Shown here: positions 1 to 13,056 of the stretch, piece after piece | How positions within the stretch are numbered: position 1 is the stretch's first letter | Layout of the letters: every line of letters begins with the position of its first letter | Assembly: GCF_050948215.1 (NCBI RefSeq) | Contig: NC_135149.1 | Coordinates: 1-64,000 of the forward strand | Source: Halictus rubicundus | Lineage: Eukaryota; Arthropoda; Insecta; Hymenoptera; Halictidae | Reading direction: 5' to 3' | Length of the DNA: 64,000 bases | Made by a program: the position numbers and the translations under genes | Notes under the pieces: generated by a model | Database searches by the model: none | Seen by the model: only the letters and a program-made list of their open reading frames with translations | Told to the model about the DNA's origin: nothing

Positions 1-3000
1 AATCGAATCAAACGGTTTTGATCAGAAACAGTGGCTTGTACGCAGAAATTCATCGATTCTGCGATAAACTAGTCGAAATCGCGTTTTCGTCAGCAATTCG
101 GTGTTTTGCCAGTGATTTCGTCCGATTTCATGCGTAAGAAGGCCTTTCGGAGTGTAAAACAATGATTCCGCACGGAAATAGTGGTTTGGCCCAAAATTTC
201 CCTGAGTCAGCGATAAACTCAACGAAAACTCGTTTTCGGATGCAATTCGGTGTTTTGCAGTGTTCTCGTCGGTTTGCATGCGTAAGAAGCCTTTCGGCGT
301 GTAAAACAATGATTCGGCACAGAAATTGTTATTTGGCCCACAAATTCGCTCAGTCTGCGATAAACTTACCGAAAACCTCGTTTTTGGTCGCAATTCGGTG
401 TTTTGCAGTGTTTTCGTCGGTTTGCATGCGTAAGAAGCGTTTCAGCAATCGAATCAAGCGGTTTTGGTCAGAAACAGTGGTCTTGACGCAAAAATTCATC
501 GATTCTGCGATAAACTAGTCGAAATAGCGTTTTAGTCAGCAATTCGGTGTTTTGCAGTGATTTCGTCCGATTTCATGCGTAAGAAGCCTTTCGGCGTGTA
601 AAAACAATGATTCGGCACAGAAATTGTTATTTGGGCCCCACAATTTCGCTCCGTCTGCGATAAACTTACCGAAAACTCGTTTTTGGTCGCAATTCGGTGT
701 TTTGCAGTGACTCCGTCCGTTTGCATCCGTAAGTAGCGTTTCAGCAATCGAATCAAGCGGTTTTGGTCAGAAACAGTGGGCTTGACGGGAAAAATTCATC
801 GATTCTGCGATAAACTTGTCGAAATCCGCGTTTTCGTCAGCAATTCAGTGTTTTGCAGTGATTTCGTCCGATTTCATGCGGATGAAGCCTTTCGGAGTGT
901 AAACAATGATCCGCACGGAAATAGTGGTTTGGCCCAAAATTTCCCTGAGTCAGCGATAAACTCAACGAAAACTCGTTTTCGGATGCAATTCGGTGTTTGC
1001 AGTGTTCTCGTCGGTTTGCATGCGTAAGAAGCCTTTCGGCGTGTAAAACAATGATTAGGCACAGAAATGGTTATTTGGCCTACAATTTCTCCGATTCTGT
1101 GATTAACTCACCGAAATCTCGTTTTGGAATGCGATACGTGGTTTTGTAGTGTTTTCGTCCGATTGGATGCGAATTGAGCGTTTGAGCACACGATCCAAAC
1201 GGTTCTGGTCAGAAACAGTGGTTTGACGCAGAAATTCATCGATTCTGCCATGTACTAGTCGAATCCCGTTTTCCGCAACAATTCGGTGTTCTGCAGTGTT
1301 CTCGTCCGTTTAGATGCGGATGAAGCCTTTCGGCGTGTAAAACAATGATTCGGCACTTAAATAGTCGTTTGGCCCACAATTTCGCTCAGTCTGCGATAAA
1401 CTCACCGAAAACTCGTTTTTGGTCGCAATTCGGTGTTTTGCAGTGTTTTCGTCGGTTTGCATGCGTAAGAAGCGTTTCAGCAATCGAATCAAACGGCTTT
1501 GATCAGACACAGTAGCTTGACTTAGAAATTCATCGATTCTGCGATAAACTAGTCGAAATCGCGTTTTCGTCAGCAATTCGGTGTTTTGCAGTGATTTCGT
1601 CCGATTTCATGCGGATGAAGCCTTTCGGAGTGTAAAACAATGATTCCGCACGGAAATAGTGGTTTGGCCCAAAATTTCCCTGAGTCAGCGATAAAACTCA
1701 ACGAAAACTCGTTTTCGGATGCAATTCGGTGTTTTGCAGTGTTCTCGTCGGTTTGCATGCGTAAGAAGCCTTTCGGCGTGTAAAACAATGATTCGGCACA
1801 GAAATTGTTATTTGGCCCACAAATTCGCTCAGTCTGCGATAAACTTACCGAAAACTCGTTTTTGGTCGCAATTCGGTGTTTTGCAGTGTTTTCGTCGGTT
1901 TGCATGCGTAAGAAGCGTTTCAGCAATCGAAACAAACGGGCTTTGATCAGAAACAGTAGCTTGACGCAAAAATTCATCGATTCTGCGATAAACTAGTCGA
2001 AATAGCGTTTTAGTCAGCAATTCGGTGTTTTGCAGTGATTTCGTCCGAAGTCATGCGGATGAAGCCTTTCGGCGTGTAAAACAATGATTAGGCACAGAAA
2101 TGGTTATTTGGCCTACAATTTTCTCCGATTCTGTGATTAACTCACCGAAATCTCGTTTTGGAATGCGATACGTGGTTTTGTAGTATTTTCGTCCGTTTGG
2201 ATGCGAATTGAGCGTTTGAGCACACGATCCAAACGGTTCTGGTCAGAAACAGTGGTTTGACGCAGAAATTCATCGATTCTGCCATGTACTAGTCGAAATC
2301 ACGTTTTCCGCAACAATTCGGTGTTCTGCAGTGTTCTCGTCCGTTTAGATGCGATGAAGCCTTTCGGCGTGTAAAGCAATGATTCGGCACAGAAATTGTT
2401 ATTTGGCCTACAATTTCAACAATTCGTGGGATAAACTCACCGAAATTTCGTTTTCGGTCGCGTTTCGCGTGTTTTGTAGTGTTTTCGTCCGTTTGCATCC
2501 GTAAGTAGCGTTTCAGCAATCGAATCAAGCGGTTTTGGTCAGAAACAGTGGCTTGACGGAAAAATTCATCGATTCTGCGATAAACTAGTCGAAATCGCGT
2601 TTTCGTCAGCAATTCGGTGTTTTTGCAGTGATTTCGTCCGATTTCATGCGTAAGAAGCCTTCGGCGTGTAAAACAATGATTCCGCACGGAAATAGTGGTT
2701 TGGCCCAAAATTTCCCTGAGTCAGCGATAAACTCAACGAAAACTCGTTTTTGGTCGCAATTCGGTGTTTTGCAGTGTTTTCGTCCGTTTGCATGCGTAAG
2801 AAGCGTTTCAGAAATCGAATCAAACGGTTTTGATCAGAAACAGTAGCTTGACTAGAAATTCAATCGATTCTGCGATAAACTAGTCGAAATCGCGTTTTCG
2901 TCAGCAATTCGGTGTTTTGCAGTGATTTCGTCCGATTTCATGCGTAAGAAGCCTTTCGGAGTGTAAAACAATGATTCCGCACGGAAATAGTGGTTTGGCC

Positions 3001-6000
3001 CAAAATTTCCCTGAGGTCAGCGATAAACTCACGAAAACTCGTTTTCGGATGCAATTCGGTGTTTTGCCGTGTTCTCGTCGGTTTGCATGCGGATGAAGCC
3101 TTTCGGCGTGTAAAGCAATGATTCGGCACAGAAATTGTTATTTGGCCTACAATTTCAACAATTCTGGGATAAACTCACCGAAATTCGTTTTTGGTCGCGT
3201 TTCGGTGTTTTGTAGTGTTTTCGTCCGTTTGCATCCGTAAGTAGCGTTTCAGCAATCGAATCAAGCGGTTTTGGTCAGAAACAGTGGCTTGACGGAAAAA
3301 TTCATCGATTCTGCGATAAACTAGTCGAAATCGCGTTTTCGTCAGCAATTCGGTGTTTTGCAGTGATTTCGTCCGATTTCATGCGTAAGAAGCCTTTCGG
3401 CGTGTGAAACAATGATTCGGGCACAGAAATTGTTATTTGGCCCCACAATTTCGCTCCGTCTGCGATAAACTTACCGAAAACTCGTTTTTGGTCGCAATTC
3501 GATGTTTTGCAGCGTTTTCGTCCGGTTTGCATCCGTAAGTAGTGTTTCAGCAATCGAATCAAACGGTTTTGGTCAGAAACTGTGGCTTGACGCAGAAATT
3601 CATCGATTCTGCGATAAAACTAGTCCAAATGGCGTTTTCCTCAGCAATTCAGTGTGTTGCAGTGATTTCGTCCGATTTCATGTGGATGAAGCCTTTCGGA
3701 GTGTAAAACAATGGATTCCGCACGGAAATAGTGGTTTGGCCCAAAATTTCCCTGAGTCAGCGATAAACTCAACGAAAACTCGTTTTTGGTCGCAATTCGG
3801 TGTTTTGCAGTGTTTTCGTCGTCTTTGCATGAGTAAGAAGCGTTTCAGAATCGAATCAAACGGTTTTGATCAGAAACAGTGGCTTGACGCAGAAATTCAT
3901 CGATTCTGCGATAAACTAGTCGAAATCGCGTTTTCGTCAGCAATTCGGTGTTTTGCAGTGATTTCGTCCGATTTCATGCGTAAGAAGCCTTTCGGAGTGT
4001 AAAACAATGATTCCGCACGGAAATAGTGTTTGGCCCAAAAATTCCCTGAGTCAGCGATAAACTCAACGAAAACTCGTTTCGGATGCCAATTTCGGTGTTT
4101 TGCAGTGTTCTCGTCGGTTTGCATGCGTAAGAAGCCTTTCGGCGTGTAAAAACAATGATTCGGCACAGAAATTGTTATTTGGCCCACAATTTCGCTCAGT
4201 CTGCGATAAACTTACCGAAAAACTCGTTTTTGGTCGCAATTCGGTGTTTCGCAGCGGTTTCTCTTCCGTTTGCATCCGTAAGTAGTGTTTCAGCAATCGA
4301 ATCAAACGGTTTTGGTCAGAAACTGTGGCTTGACGCAGAAATTCATCGATTCTGGGATAAACTAGTCGAATGGCGTTTTCCTCAGCAATTCAGTGTGTTG
4401 CAGTGATTTCGTCCGAATTCATGCGGATGAAGCCTTTCGGCGTGTAAAGCAATGACTCGGCACAGAAATTGTTATTTGGCCTACAATTTCAACAATTCTG
4501 GGATAAACTCACCGAAATCTCGTTTTCCGTCGCGTTTCGGTGTTTTGTAGTGTTTTCCGTCCGTTTGCATCCGTAAGAAGCCTTTCGGCGTGTAAAACAA
4601 TGATTCGGCACAGAAATTGTTATTTGGCCTACAATTCGGCGATTCTGGGATAAACTCACGGAAATCTCGTTTTCGGTCGCGTTTCGGTGTTTTGCAGTGT
4701 TTTCGTTCGTTTGCATGCGTACGAAGCGTTTCAGATATCGAATCAATCGGTTCTGCTCAGAACAGTGGTTTGACGCAGAAATTTATCAATTCTGGGATAA
4801 TCTAGTCGAAAAGGCGTTTTCCTCAGCAATTCAGTGTGTTGCAGTGATTTCGTCCGAATTCATGCGGATGAAGCCTTTCGGCGTGTAAAGCAATGATTCG
4901 GCACAGAAATTGTTATTTGGCCTACAATTTCAACAATTCTGGGATAAACTCACCGAAATCTCGTTTTCCGGTCGCGTTTCGGTGTTTTGTAGTGTTTTCG
5001 TCCGTTTGCATCCGTAAGTAGCGTTTCAGCAATCGAATCAAGCGGTTTGGTCAGAAACAGTGGCTTGACGGGAAAAAATGTCATCGATTCTGCGATAAAC
5101 TAGTCGAAATCGCGTTTTCCGTCAGCAATTCGGTGTTTTGCAGTGATTTCGGTCCGATTTCATGCGGATAAAGCCTTTCGGAGTGTAAAACAATGATTCC
5201 GCACGGAAATAGTGGTTTGGCCGCCAAAATTTCCCTGAGTTAGCGATAAACTCAACGAAAACTCGTTTTCGGATGCAATTCGGTGTTTTGCAGTGTTCTA
5301 GTCGGTTGCATGCGTAAGAAGCCTTTCGGCGTGTAAAACAATGATTCGGCACAGAAATTGTTATTTGGCCCACAATTCGCTCAGTCTGCGATAACTTACC
5401 GAAAACTCGTTTTTGGTCGCAATTCGGTGTTTCGCAGCGTTTTCGTCCGTTGTATCCGTAAGTAGTGTTTCAGCAATCGAATCAAACGGTTTGGTCAGAA
5501 ACTGTGGCTGGACGCAGAAATTCATCGATTCTGCGATAAACTAGTCGAAACGGCGTTTTCGTTCAGCAATTCGGTGTTTTGCAGTGATTTCGTCCGAAGT
5601 CATGGCGGATCAAGCCTTTCGGCGTGTAAAACAATGATTCGGCACAGAAATTGTTATTTGGCCTACAATTTCGGCGATTCTGGGATAAACTCACGGAAAT
5701 CTCGTTTTCGGTCGCGTTTCGGTGTTTTGCAGTGTTTTCGTTCGTTTGCATGCGTACGAAGCGTTTCAGATATCGAATCAAACGGTTCTGCTCAGAAACA
5801 GTGGTTTGACGCAGAAATTTATCAATTCTGGGATAATCTAGTCGAAATGGCGTTTTCCTCAGCAATTCAGTGTGTTGCAGTGATTTCGTCCGAATTCATG
5901 CGGATGAAGCCTTTCGGCGTGTAAAGCAATGATTCGGCACAGAAATTGTTATTTGGCCTACAATTTCAACAATTCTGGGATAAACTCACCGAAATCTCGT

Positions 6001-9000
6001 TTTCGGTCGCGTTTCGGTGTTTTCGTCCGTTTGCATCCGTAAGTAGCGTTTCAGCAATCGAATCAAGCGGTTTTGGTCAGAAACAGTGGCTTGACGGAAA
6101 AATTCATCCATTCTGCGATAAACTAGTCGAAATCGCGTTTTCGTCAGCAATTCGGTGTTTTGCAGTGATTTCGTCCGATTTCATGCGGATAAAGCCTTTC
6201 GGCGTGTAAAACAATGATTAGGCACAGAAATGGTTATTTGGCCTACAATTTCTCCGATTCTGTGATTAACTCACCGAAATCTCGTTTTGGAATGCGATAC
6301 GTGGTTTTGTAGTGTTTTCGTCCGTTTGGATGCGAATTGAGCGTTTGAGCACACGATCCAAACGGTTCTGGTCAGAAACAGTGGTTTGACGCAGAAATTC
6401 ATATATTCTGCCATGTACTAGTCGAAATCACGTTTTCCGCAACTATTCGGTGTTTTGCAGTGTTCTCGTCCGTTTAGATGCGGATGAAGCCTTTCGGCGT
6501 GTAAAACAATGATTCGGCACGGAAATAGTGGTTTGGCCCACAATTTCGCTCAGTCTGCGATAAACTCACCGAAAACTTGTTTTTGGTCGCAATTCGGTGT
6601 TTTGCAGTGCTCTCGTCGGTTTGCATGAGTAAGAAGCGTTTCAGAAATCGAATCAAACGGTTTTGATCAGAAACAGTGGCTTGACGCAGAAATTCATCGA
6701 TTCTGCGATAAACTAGTCGAAATCGCGTTTTCGTCAGCAATTCGGTGTTTTGCAGTGATTTCGTCCGATTTCATGCGTAAGAAGCCTTTCGGAGTGTAAA
6801 ACAATGATTCCGCACGGAAATAGTGGTTTGGCCCAAAATTTCCCTGAGTCAGCGATAAACTCAACGAAAACTCGTTTTCGGATGCAATTCGGTGTTTTGC
6901 AGTGTTCTCGTCGGTTTGCATGCGTAAGAAGCCTTTCGGCGTGTAAAACAATGATTCGGCACAGAAATTGTTATTTGGCCCACAATTTCGCTCAGTCTGC
7001 GATAAACTTACCGAAAACTCGTTTTTGGTCGCAATTCGGTGTTTCGCAGCGTTTTCTTCCGTTTGCATCCGTAAGTAGTGTTTCAGCAATCGAATCAAAC
7101 GGTTTTGGTCAGAAACTGTGGCTTGACGCAGAAATTCATCGATTCTGGGATAAACTAGTCGAAATGGCGTTTTCCTCAGCAATTCAGTGTGTTGCAGTGA
7201 TTTCGTCCGAATTCATGCGGATGAAGCCTTTCGGCGTGTAAAGCAATGACTCGGCACAGAAATTGTTATTTGGCCTACAATTTCAACAATTCTGGGATAA
7301 ACTCACCGAAATCTCGTTTTCCGTCGCGTTTCGGTGTTTTGTAGTGTTTTCGTCCGTTTGCATCCGTAAGAAGCCTTTCGGCGTGTAAAACAATGATTCG
7401 GCACAGAAATTGTTATTTGGCCTACAATTTCGGCGATTCTGGGATAAACTCACGGAAATCTCGTTTTCGGTCGCGTTTCGGTGTTTTGCAGTGTTTTCGT
7501 TCGTTTGCATGCGTACGAAGCGTTTCAGATATCGAATCAATCGGTTCTGCTCAGAAACAGTGGTTTGACGCAGAAATTTATCAATTCTGGGATAATCTAG
7601 TCGAAATGGCGTTTTCCTCAGCAATTCAGTGTGTTGCAGTGATTTCGTCCGAATTCATGCGGATGAAGCCTTTCGGCGTGTAAAGCAATGATTCGGCACA
7701 GAAATTGTTATTTGGCCTACAATTTCAACAATTCTGGGATAAACTCACCGAAATCTCGTTTTCGGTCGCGTTTCGGTGTTTTGTAGTGTTTTCGTCCGTT
7801 TGCATCCGTAAGTAGCGTTTCAGCAATCGAATCAAGCGGTTTTGGTCAGAAACAGTGGCTTGACGGAAAAATTCATCGATTCTGCGATAAACTAGTCGAA
7901 ATCGCGTTTTCGTCAGCAATTCGGTGTTTTGCAGTGATTTCGTCCGATTTCATGCGGATAAAGCCTTTCGGAGTGTAAAACAATGATTCCGCACGGAAAT
8001 AGTGGTTTGGCCCAAAATTTCCCTGAGTTAGCGATAAACTCAACGAAAACTCGTTTTCGGATGCAATTCGGTGTTTTGCAGTGTTCTAGTCGGTTTGCAT
8101 GCGTAAGAAGCCTTTCGGCGTGTAAAACAATGATTCGGCACAGAAATTGTTATTTGGCCCACAATTTCGCTCAGTCTGCGATAACCTTACCGAAAACTCG
8201 TTTTTGGTCGCAATTCGGTGTTTCGCAGCGTTTTCGTCCGTTTGTATCCGTAAGTAGTGTTTCAGCAATCGAATCAAACGGTTTTGGTCAGAAACTGTGG
8301 CTTGACGCAGAAATTCATCGATTCTGCGATAAACTAGTCGAAACGGCGTTTTCGTCAGCAATTCGGTGTTTTGCAGTGATTTCGTCCGAAGTCATGCGGA
8401 TCAAGCCTTTCGGCGTGTAAAACAATGATTCGGCACAGAAATTGTTATTTGGCCTACAATTTCGGCGATTCTGGGATAAACTCACGGAAATCTCGTTTTC
8501 GGTCGCGTTTCGGTGTTTTGCAGTGTTTTCGTTCGTTTGCATGCGTACGAAGCGTTTCAGATATCGAATCAAACGGTTCTGCTCAGAAACAGTGGTTTGA
8601 CGCAGAAATTTATCAATTCTGGGATAATCTAGTCGAAATGGCGTTTTCCTCAGCAATTCAGTGTGTTGCAGTGATTTCGTCCGAATTCATGCGGATGAAG
8701 CCTTTCGGCGTGTAAAGCAATGATTCGGCACAGAAATTGTTATTTGGCCTACAATTTCAACAATTCTGGGATAAACTCACCGAAATCTCGTTTTCGGTCG
8801 CGTTTCGGTGTTTTCGTCCGTTTGCATCCGTAAGTAGCGTTTCAGCAATCGAATCAAGCGGTTTTGGTCAGAAACAGTGGCTTGACGGAAAAATTCATCC
8901 ATTCTGCGATAAACTAGTCGAAATCGCGTTTTCGTCAGCAATTCGGTGTTTTGCAGTGATTTCGTCCGATTTCATGCGGATAAAGCCTTTCGGCGTGTAA

Positions 9001-9830
9001 AACAATGATTAGGCACAGAAATGGTTATTTGGCCTACAATTTCTCCGATTCTGTGATTAACTCACCGAAATCTCGTTTTGGAATGCGATACGTGGTTTTG
9101 TAGTGTTTTCGTCCGTTTGGATGCGAATTGAGCGTTTGAGCACACGATCCAAACGGTTCTGGTCAGAAACAGTGGTTTGACGCAGAAATTCATATATTCT
9201 GCCATGTACTAGTCGAAATCACGTTTTCCGCAACTATTCGGTGTTTTGCAGTGTTCTCGTCCGTTTAGATGCGGATGAAGCCTTTCGGCGTGTAAAACAA
9301 TGATTCGGCACGGAAATAGTGGTTTGGCCCACAATTTCGCTCAGTCTGCGATAAACTCACCGAAAACTTGTTTTTGGTCGCAATTCGGTGTTTTGCAGTG
9401 CTCTCGTCGGTTTGCATGCTTAAGTAGCGTTTCAGCAATCGAATCAAACGGTTTTGGTCAGAAACTGTGGCTTGACGCAGAAATTCATCGATTCTGCGAT
9501 AAACTAGTCGAAACGGCGTTTTCGTCAGCAATTCGGTGTTTTGCAGTGATTTCGTCCAAATTCATGCGGATGAAGCCTTTCGGCGTGTAAAACAATGATT
9601 CGGCACGGAAATAGTGGTTTGGCCCACAATTTCGCTGAGTCTGCGATAAACTCTCCGAAAACACGTTTTCGGACGCAATTCGGTGTTTTGCAGTGTTTTC
9701 GTCCGCTTGGATGTGCATGAAGCGTTTCACCACTCGAATTAAACGGTTCTGTTCAGAAACAGTGGTTTGACGCAGATATTCATCGATTCTGCGATGAACT
9801 ATTCGAAATCGCCCTTTCGGCAGCAATTCG
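1..9830. repeat. 147-bp tandem satellite array with diverged monomer types
   Basis: About 67 head-to-tail monomers fill this block. The spacing of recurring landmarks such as gtgtaaaacaatgattcggc and aatcgaatcaaacggtttt is 147 bp wherever the sequence is clean, for example between the related phrases at 6804 and 6951. At least three monomer classes alternate. One has tgattccgcacggaaatag, one has tgattcggcacagaaattg, and one has cagcaatcgaatcaa with gtcagaaacagtgg; all share ttcggtgttttgcagtg. Because 147 is 49 codons, long open frames run through the array on both strands. They are by-products of the period and not genes. The array ends abruptly near 9830 and runs off the left edge of the window. 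Confidence 0.95.
3886..9412. repeat. Higher-order repeat: two tandem copies of a ~2.79-kb multimer
   Basis: The order of monomer variants in about 3886-6620 recurs in about 6676-9412. In the clean part the offset is exactly 2791 bases, for example 5946 against 8737 and 6474 against 9265. Even a private variant, the shortened monomer reading ggtgttttcgtccg near 6016, recurs near 8807. The unit holds about 19 monomers. The left copy carries many one-base indels that the right copy lacks. Monomers left of 3886 do not follow the same order so clearly. Confidence 0.85.
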
Positions 9831-9967
9831 TACACTTTTTTCAGACACTGCATATCAGAATATACTCTATTATACCAGACTATATTGGTGTATAATAGGA
9901 TATGCAAGAATATCCTACAATATACTTGAATATACTAGAATAGGCGAGAATATACTAGAAAATAATA
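9831..9967. repeat. AT-rich degenerate minisatellite (~10-bp unit)
   Basis: Between the satellite and the GC-rich LINE fragment lies a 130-base stretch built of variants of gaatatacta, spaced about 10 bases apart and becoming more regular to the right. No coding potential is visible. Confidence 0.6.
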
Positions 9968-10950
9968 CTAATATACTACCGGCCTCCACTCAGCCACCCC
10001 CACCGTGCAGACATGGGCCAGTGTGGAGGACCTGTGGGCCAAATGGACGTTGAGGAGGGATGCGGTTCCGGCGGCTCCTCGACCCTTTCGAAAACCCCTA
10101 TAGGGGCTCCTGGGTGGAGAAGGTGGAAGCACCTTCCCCCCTGAGGGGTTTGCCCTCCGCAAACAGCCCCCTCTCTCGCCGGGGTGGTCTGGGCTGTGGT
10201 GGTGGTCCGGAGGGCTAGGAGAGCAGTAACCACGAAGGCGGTTCCTCCCTATCTTCCCCAACGTCAGCTTCAGAAGGGGCAAACAAAGGAGTGTGTGGGG
10301 ATAAAGCCGGCTTCCACCCCCCCCCCAAACGTCAGCGGTGACGCTGACGATACCGGAGGGATGCAAATCCACCATGGTGCGGATGTTGGCCGCGGCAAAG
10401 GCCGCGACCAGGCTCGGCGTCCTTGGGGTCACCGAAATACGAATAAAGAGGGCTGATAACGGGGGTCTCTTCCTGGCCCTAACGGGGGGAAGCCTTGTAG
10501 TAGTCCCCCCATGGCGGCGATGGGAATATTAGCTTGTCGAGGGGTCTGCGGTCACTAGCCAGAGGCCACTCTCCTGTCAGAGATGGGGTCGCCCTCGCCT
10601 CTTTCTGCGACATTACTTGTTCGTAGAAGGAGGCAACCGCAGTACATGGCTTCCAACCGGCGACCATGTGGTTGACCACTGTCGGCAGCAAGAGGTCCGC
10701 CCCGATAATGCCCCTAAGGAAACGCTGCGGCGCCGACCACGATGGACATTCCTCCAGCGTATACCGCGGCGTATCCCGGGCATCCCCACAGTGATGCCAC
10801 TGCGCCGTCGGCTCTCTGACTATTTTCAGCAGGTACTCCCCGAAACAACCGTGTCCGGAGGGCATCGGCGTATGGCAGAAGGTTACCGTTGTCCGCCTCC
10901 CGCACCATTCTTCCAGAATGGGCAGGAGGGCCCGGGCAATAGGCCGGCCT

Positions 10951-11513
10951 CTTTTTCCGTGGGGAAAATGCTTTTCGCATACCCCGGCTCCCTGGGGAGA
11001 GCCGGGGTTATGTGAGACTACCCCTGGGGAAAATCCCCAAAAGGCTACCCACTAAAAAACCCACGCCCACCTAAGTTAAAGGGGAGGTGCCTGGATCACG
11101 CGAGTACTCAACAGGACACCTCCCAGCATCATCATACTCCGGGGGAGGGGTTAACCTCCACCACTGCCTACGCTACAAGACCCCGGGGGAGGGGTTAACC
11201 ACCCCCACTGCCTACGCTACAAGACCCCGGGCGGAGGGACCCGCCCGGTGTCCCCATCCCTGTAGCTTTCGGATTGGGCTTCCCGAACCCCAGCTCGGTC
11301 CACCCACAGCTCGCGGAGTCTTCGTGCCCCGCTCGGAGCCGGTGTCCCGAAGGAACCAGCCCCGGCCGAGGCAAGAAGACGCCGCCACCGGAAGGAAGGG
11401 CCGTCGGAGGCGCGATCCGGCACGCTCCGACCCTTCCTTTCCCCAAACCCCCCACGGATCCCCCTCCCCCATCGGGGTGTCAGCCTATCACGGGAGGAGC
11501 TATGCTCCCCCCA
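10951..11513 (-). mobile_element. 563-bp GC-rich retro-insertion nested in the R1-like fragment
   Basis: The 14-base sequence caataggccggcct occurs at 10937-10950 and again at 11514-11527, and the LINE reading frame resumes beyond it. This fits a TSD around a 563-bp insert. The insert begins with ctttttcc, compatible with a very short poly(A) tail on the minus strand, and it holds stem-forming GC-rich sequence (ccccggctccctggggagagccgggg). It is most likely the 3' end of another LINE or a SINE. No convincing protein is visible. Confidence 0.65.
11141..11228. repeat. 44-bp tandem duplication
   Basis: The phrase gggggaggggttaacc starts at 11141 and again at 11185. Both copies continue into cactgcctacgctacaagac. 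The duplication lies inside the 563-bp nested insert. Confidence 0.8.
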
Positions 11514-12100
11514 CAATAGGCCGGCCTGAGTCGGCGGCAACAACCTGCTGCCGCTAACGGGCCAACATATTCTGTCTGTCCTGGCGCTTCAGCATCTCGA
11601 CCTCGTTCCGCTCGGTGTGAAGCTCCCCTCGGCGGATGCAGCAGGCAATCCAATATGTCACCCGTTCCTCCACCATGAACTGGAGGGAAGCCATACCCGC
11701 AAGGAGGGACGCCGCCTCAACGGAGATGGTGCGATATTCCCGTATGGTCCGCAAAGCCAGCCGGCGTTGCAGACGATTCGTGTGCAACGAACTCTGCCGG
11801 CTGTCCATTAATTGTTCGGATCACACGGGGCCCCATACAGAATTTTGAAGTGCACCACCCCTGCATAAATGCGACGTATCCGCTCATCGGCCCAAGGGCG
11901 ACCGTCACCTTCTCGGCTCGGGGGGCCGTACAGTCGAAGTGCCTCTCGAAGCGCCTGCGTCTGTAGAGGGTCAGTCCGAGATAACCCATCTTTCCCTTTA
12001 CCTCGACAGCGGCATCACCCACCCGGATCCAGAGCTGAGGCGCCTGCCGGCCCCGAGGCAATGTGTAAAGCCAGGGCCATGCTGTACTTTATGAGATGAG

Positions 12101-13056
12101 GTTTGTGGTTTGTGTTGTCGGGCCAACCGGTATCCTCATGATCCTGCAATGTTAGTATGCTGTAGTATCACCACCATACTCGTGCAGTACCATAAAGTCC
12201 GACGCAACGGACATCATTCCAACGCTCATGTGTCCCCAGCCTAAAAGGGGCAGAATTCGCTGCAGTAGGTGTCTATAGATTTTTGTAAATATTTCGAAGG
12301 CCGGGTAGCGGAAACACGTAGAGAGAAGAGTTGTTCAGAATAATGTTCTTGCTAACATATTTCAAGGTCATCAAGATCGGTAAGGTGTAACCCTTTCTGC
12401 ATAATTATCGAAACAAAGCGCCTCGCCTATTAAGATGGTCAAAACTGCCTTTAGAGGTTTTTCGGCGACTATTGAACCAAGGCCGACCCATACAGTCCGG
12501 AACGGATGGAACAAGGAAAACTACCATGTTTTCTCAATCCATACAGGCCGGAAACCCTAGCAAAGCCACTTGAGAGGCGCTCGAGATGCACGCAACAAAG
12601 GCCAACGGCCGCGCACCATGGGAGTTTGCTACCTAACACCAGAACAGTTTACTCCCCTCTACACCCCGGGGATGCCTATGATACATCGGAATTATATCAT
12701 ATTTGGTTTCATTTTAATAAGAAAAATGCCACGAACATGTTGGTGAAAGTCTCATGAAAAAATAATGAAAAACAAAGAAGTTTTGTGATTGGATTAATAG
12801 TGGTCTTATGGTCTCACACCGATATACCCGACAATGTTGTGGCGGCGATGGCTCTCGAGCTTCAGCCCCTCATCGCGGTGGTGTGGGTACATCCGCTGCC
12901 TTCAAATTGTAAGGTTGGCACTGACTCGTAATGAGAATTCACTGTATACAGTTTAATAAAATATACGGTTTCATAAAGACAAATCACTTTATCCCAGTTT
13001 TATCTTAAATACCTGTGTTGCCGCGTCGGTCCCGATATTGGGCAGCTACTCAGACC
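12101..13056. other. Intergenic, no gene seen; contains a dispersed repeat (12426-12478)
   Basis: No open frame resembling a known protein is visible. Bases 12426-12478 are an inverted relative of 32049-32101; both contain ttcaatagtc, gaaaaacct and gttttgaccatcttaat when oriented alike. The rest is unassigned. Confidence 0.5.

Larger units (their letters stand above)
9968..12100 (-). pseudogene. R1-clade-like non-LTR retrotransposon, 5'-truncated, minus strand, split by an insertion
   Basis: Read on the minus strand, this is the C-terminal half of a LINE reverse-transcriptase ORF. From 12061 down to 11850 comes the post-palm region with the motif GYLGLTLYRRRRFERHF. Bases 11808-11554 give a segment containing REYRTISVEAASLLAG. 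After an interruption, 10950-10479 give a terminal zinc-binding domain with SGHGCFGEYL, then HHCGDARDTPRYTLEECPSW. These phrases are characteristic of the R1 clade of arthropod LINEs, although the exact family cannot be fixed by eye. The RT palm with YADD and the whole 5' part are missing, and several frame breaks are present, so it is dead. Bases 10470-9968 would be its GC-rich 3' UTR. The gap at 10951-11513 is a separate insertion. Confidence 0.8.

Noticed and set aside
1..9830. CRISPR array
   Set aside because: The repeat is contiguous 147-bp satellite with no unique spacers, in a eukaryotic setting.
22..9907. Dozens of 60-166-codon open frames in the satellite on both strands
   Set aside because: They follow the 147-bp period and repeat the same 49-residue phrase; no independent coding evidence.
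11195..11543. GC-rich open frames within the 563-bp insert
   Set aside because: Several frames on both strands are open through composition; none has a recognisable motif.
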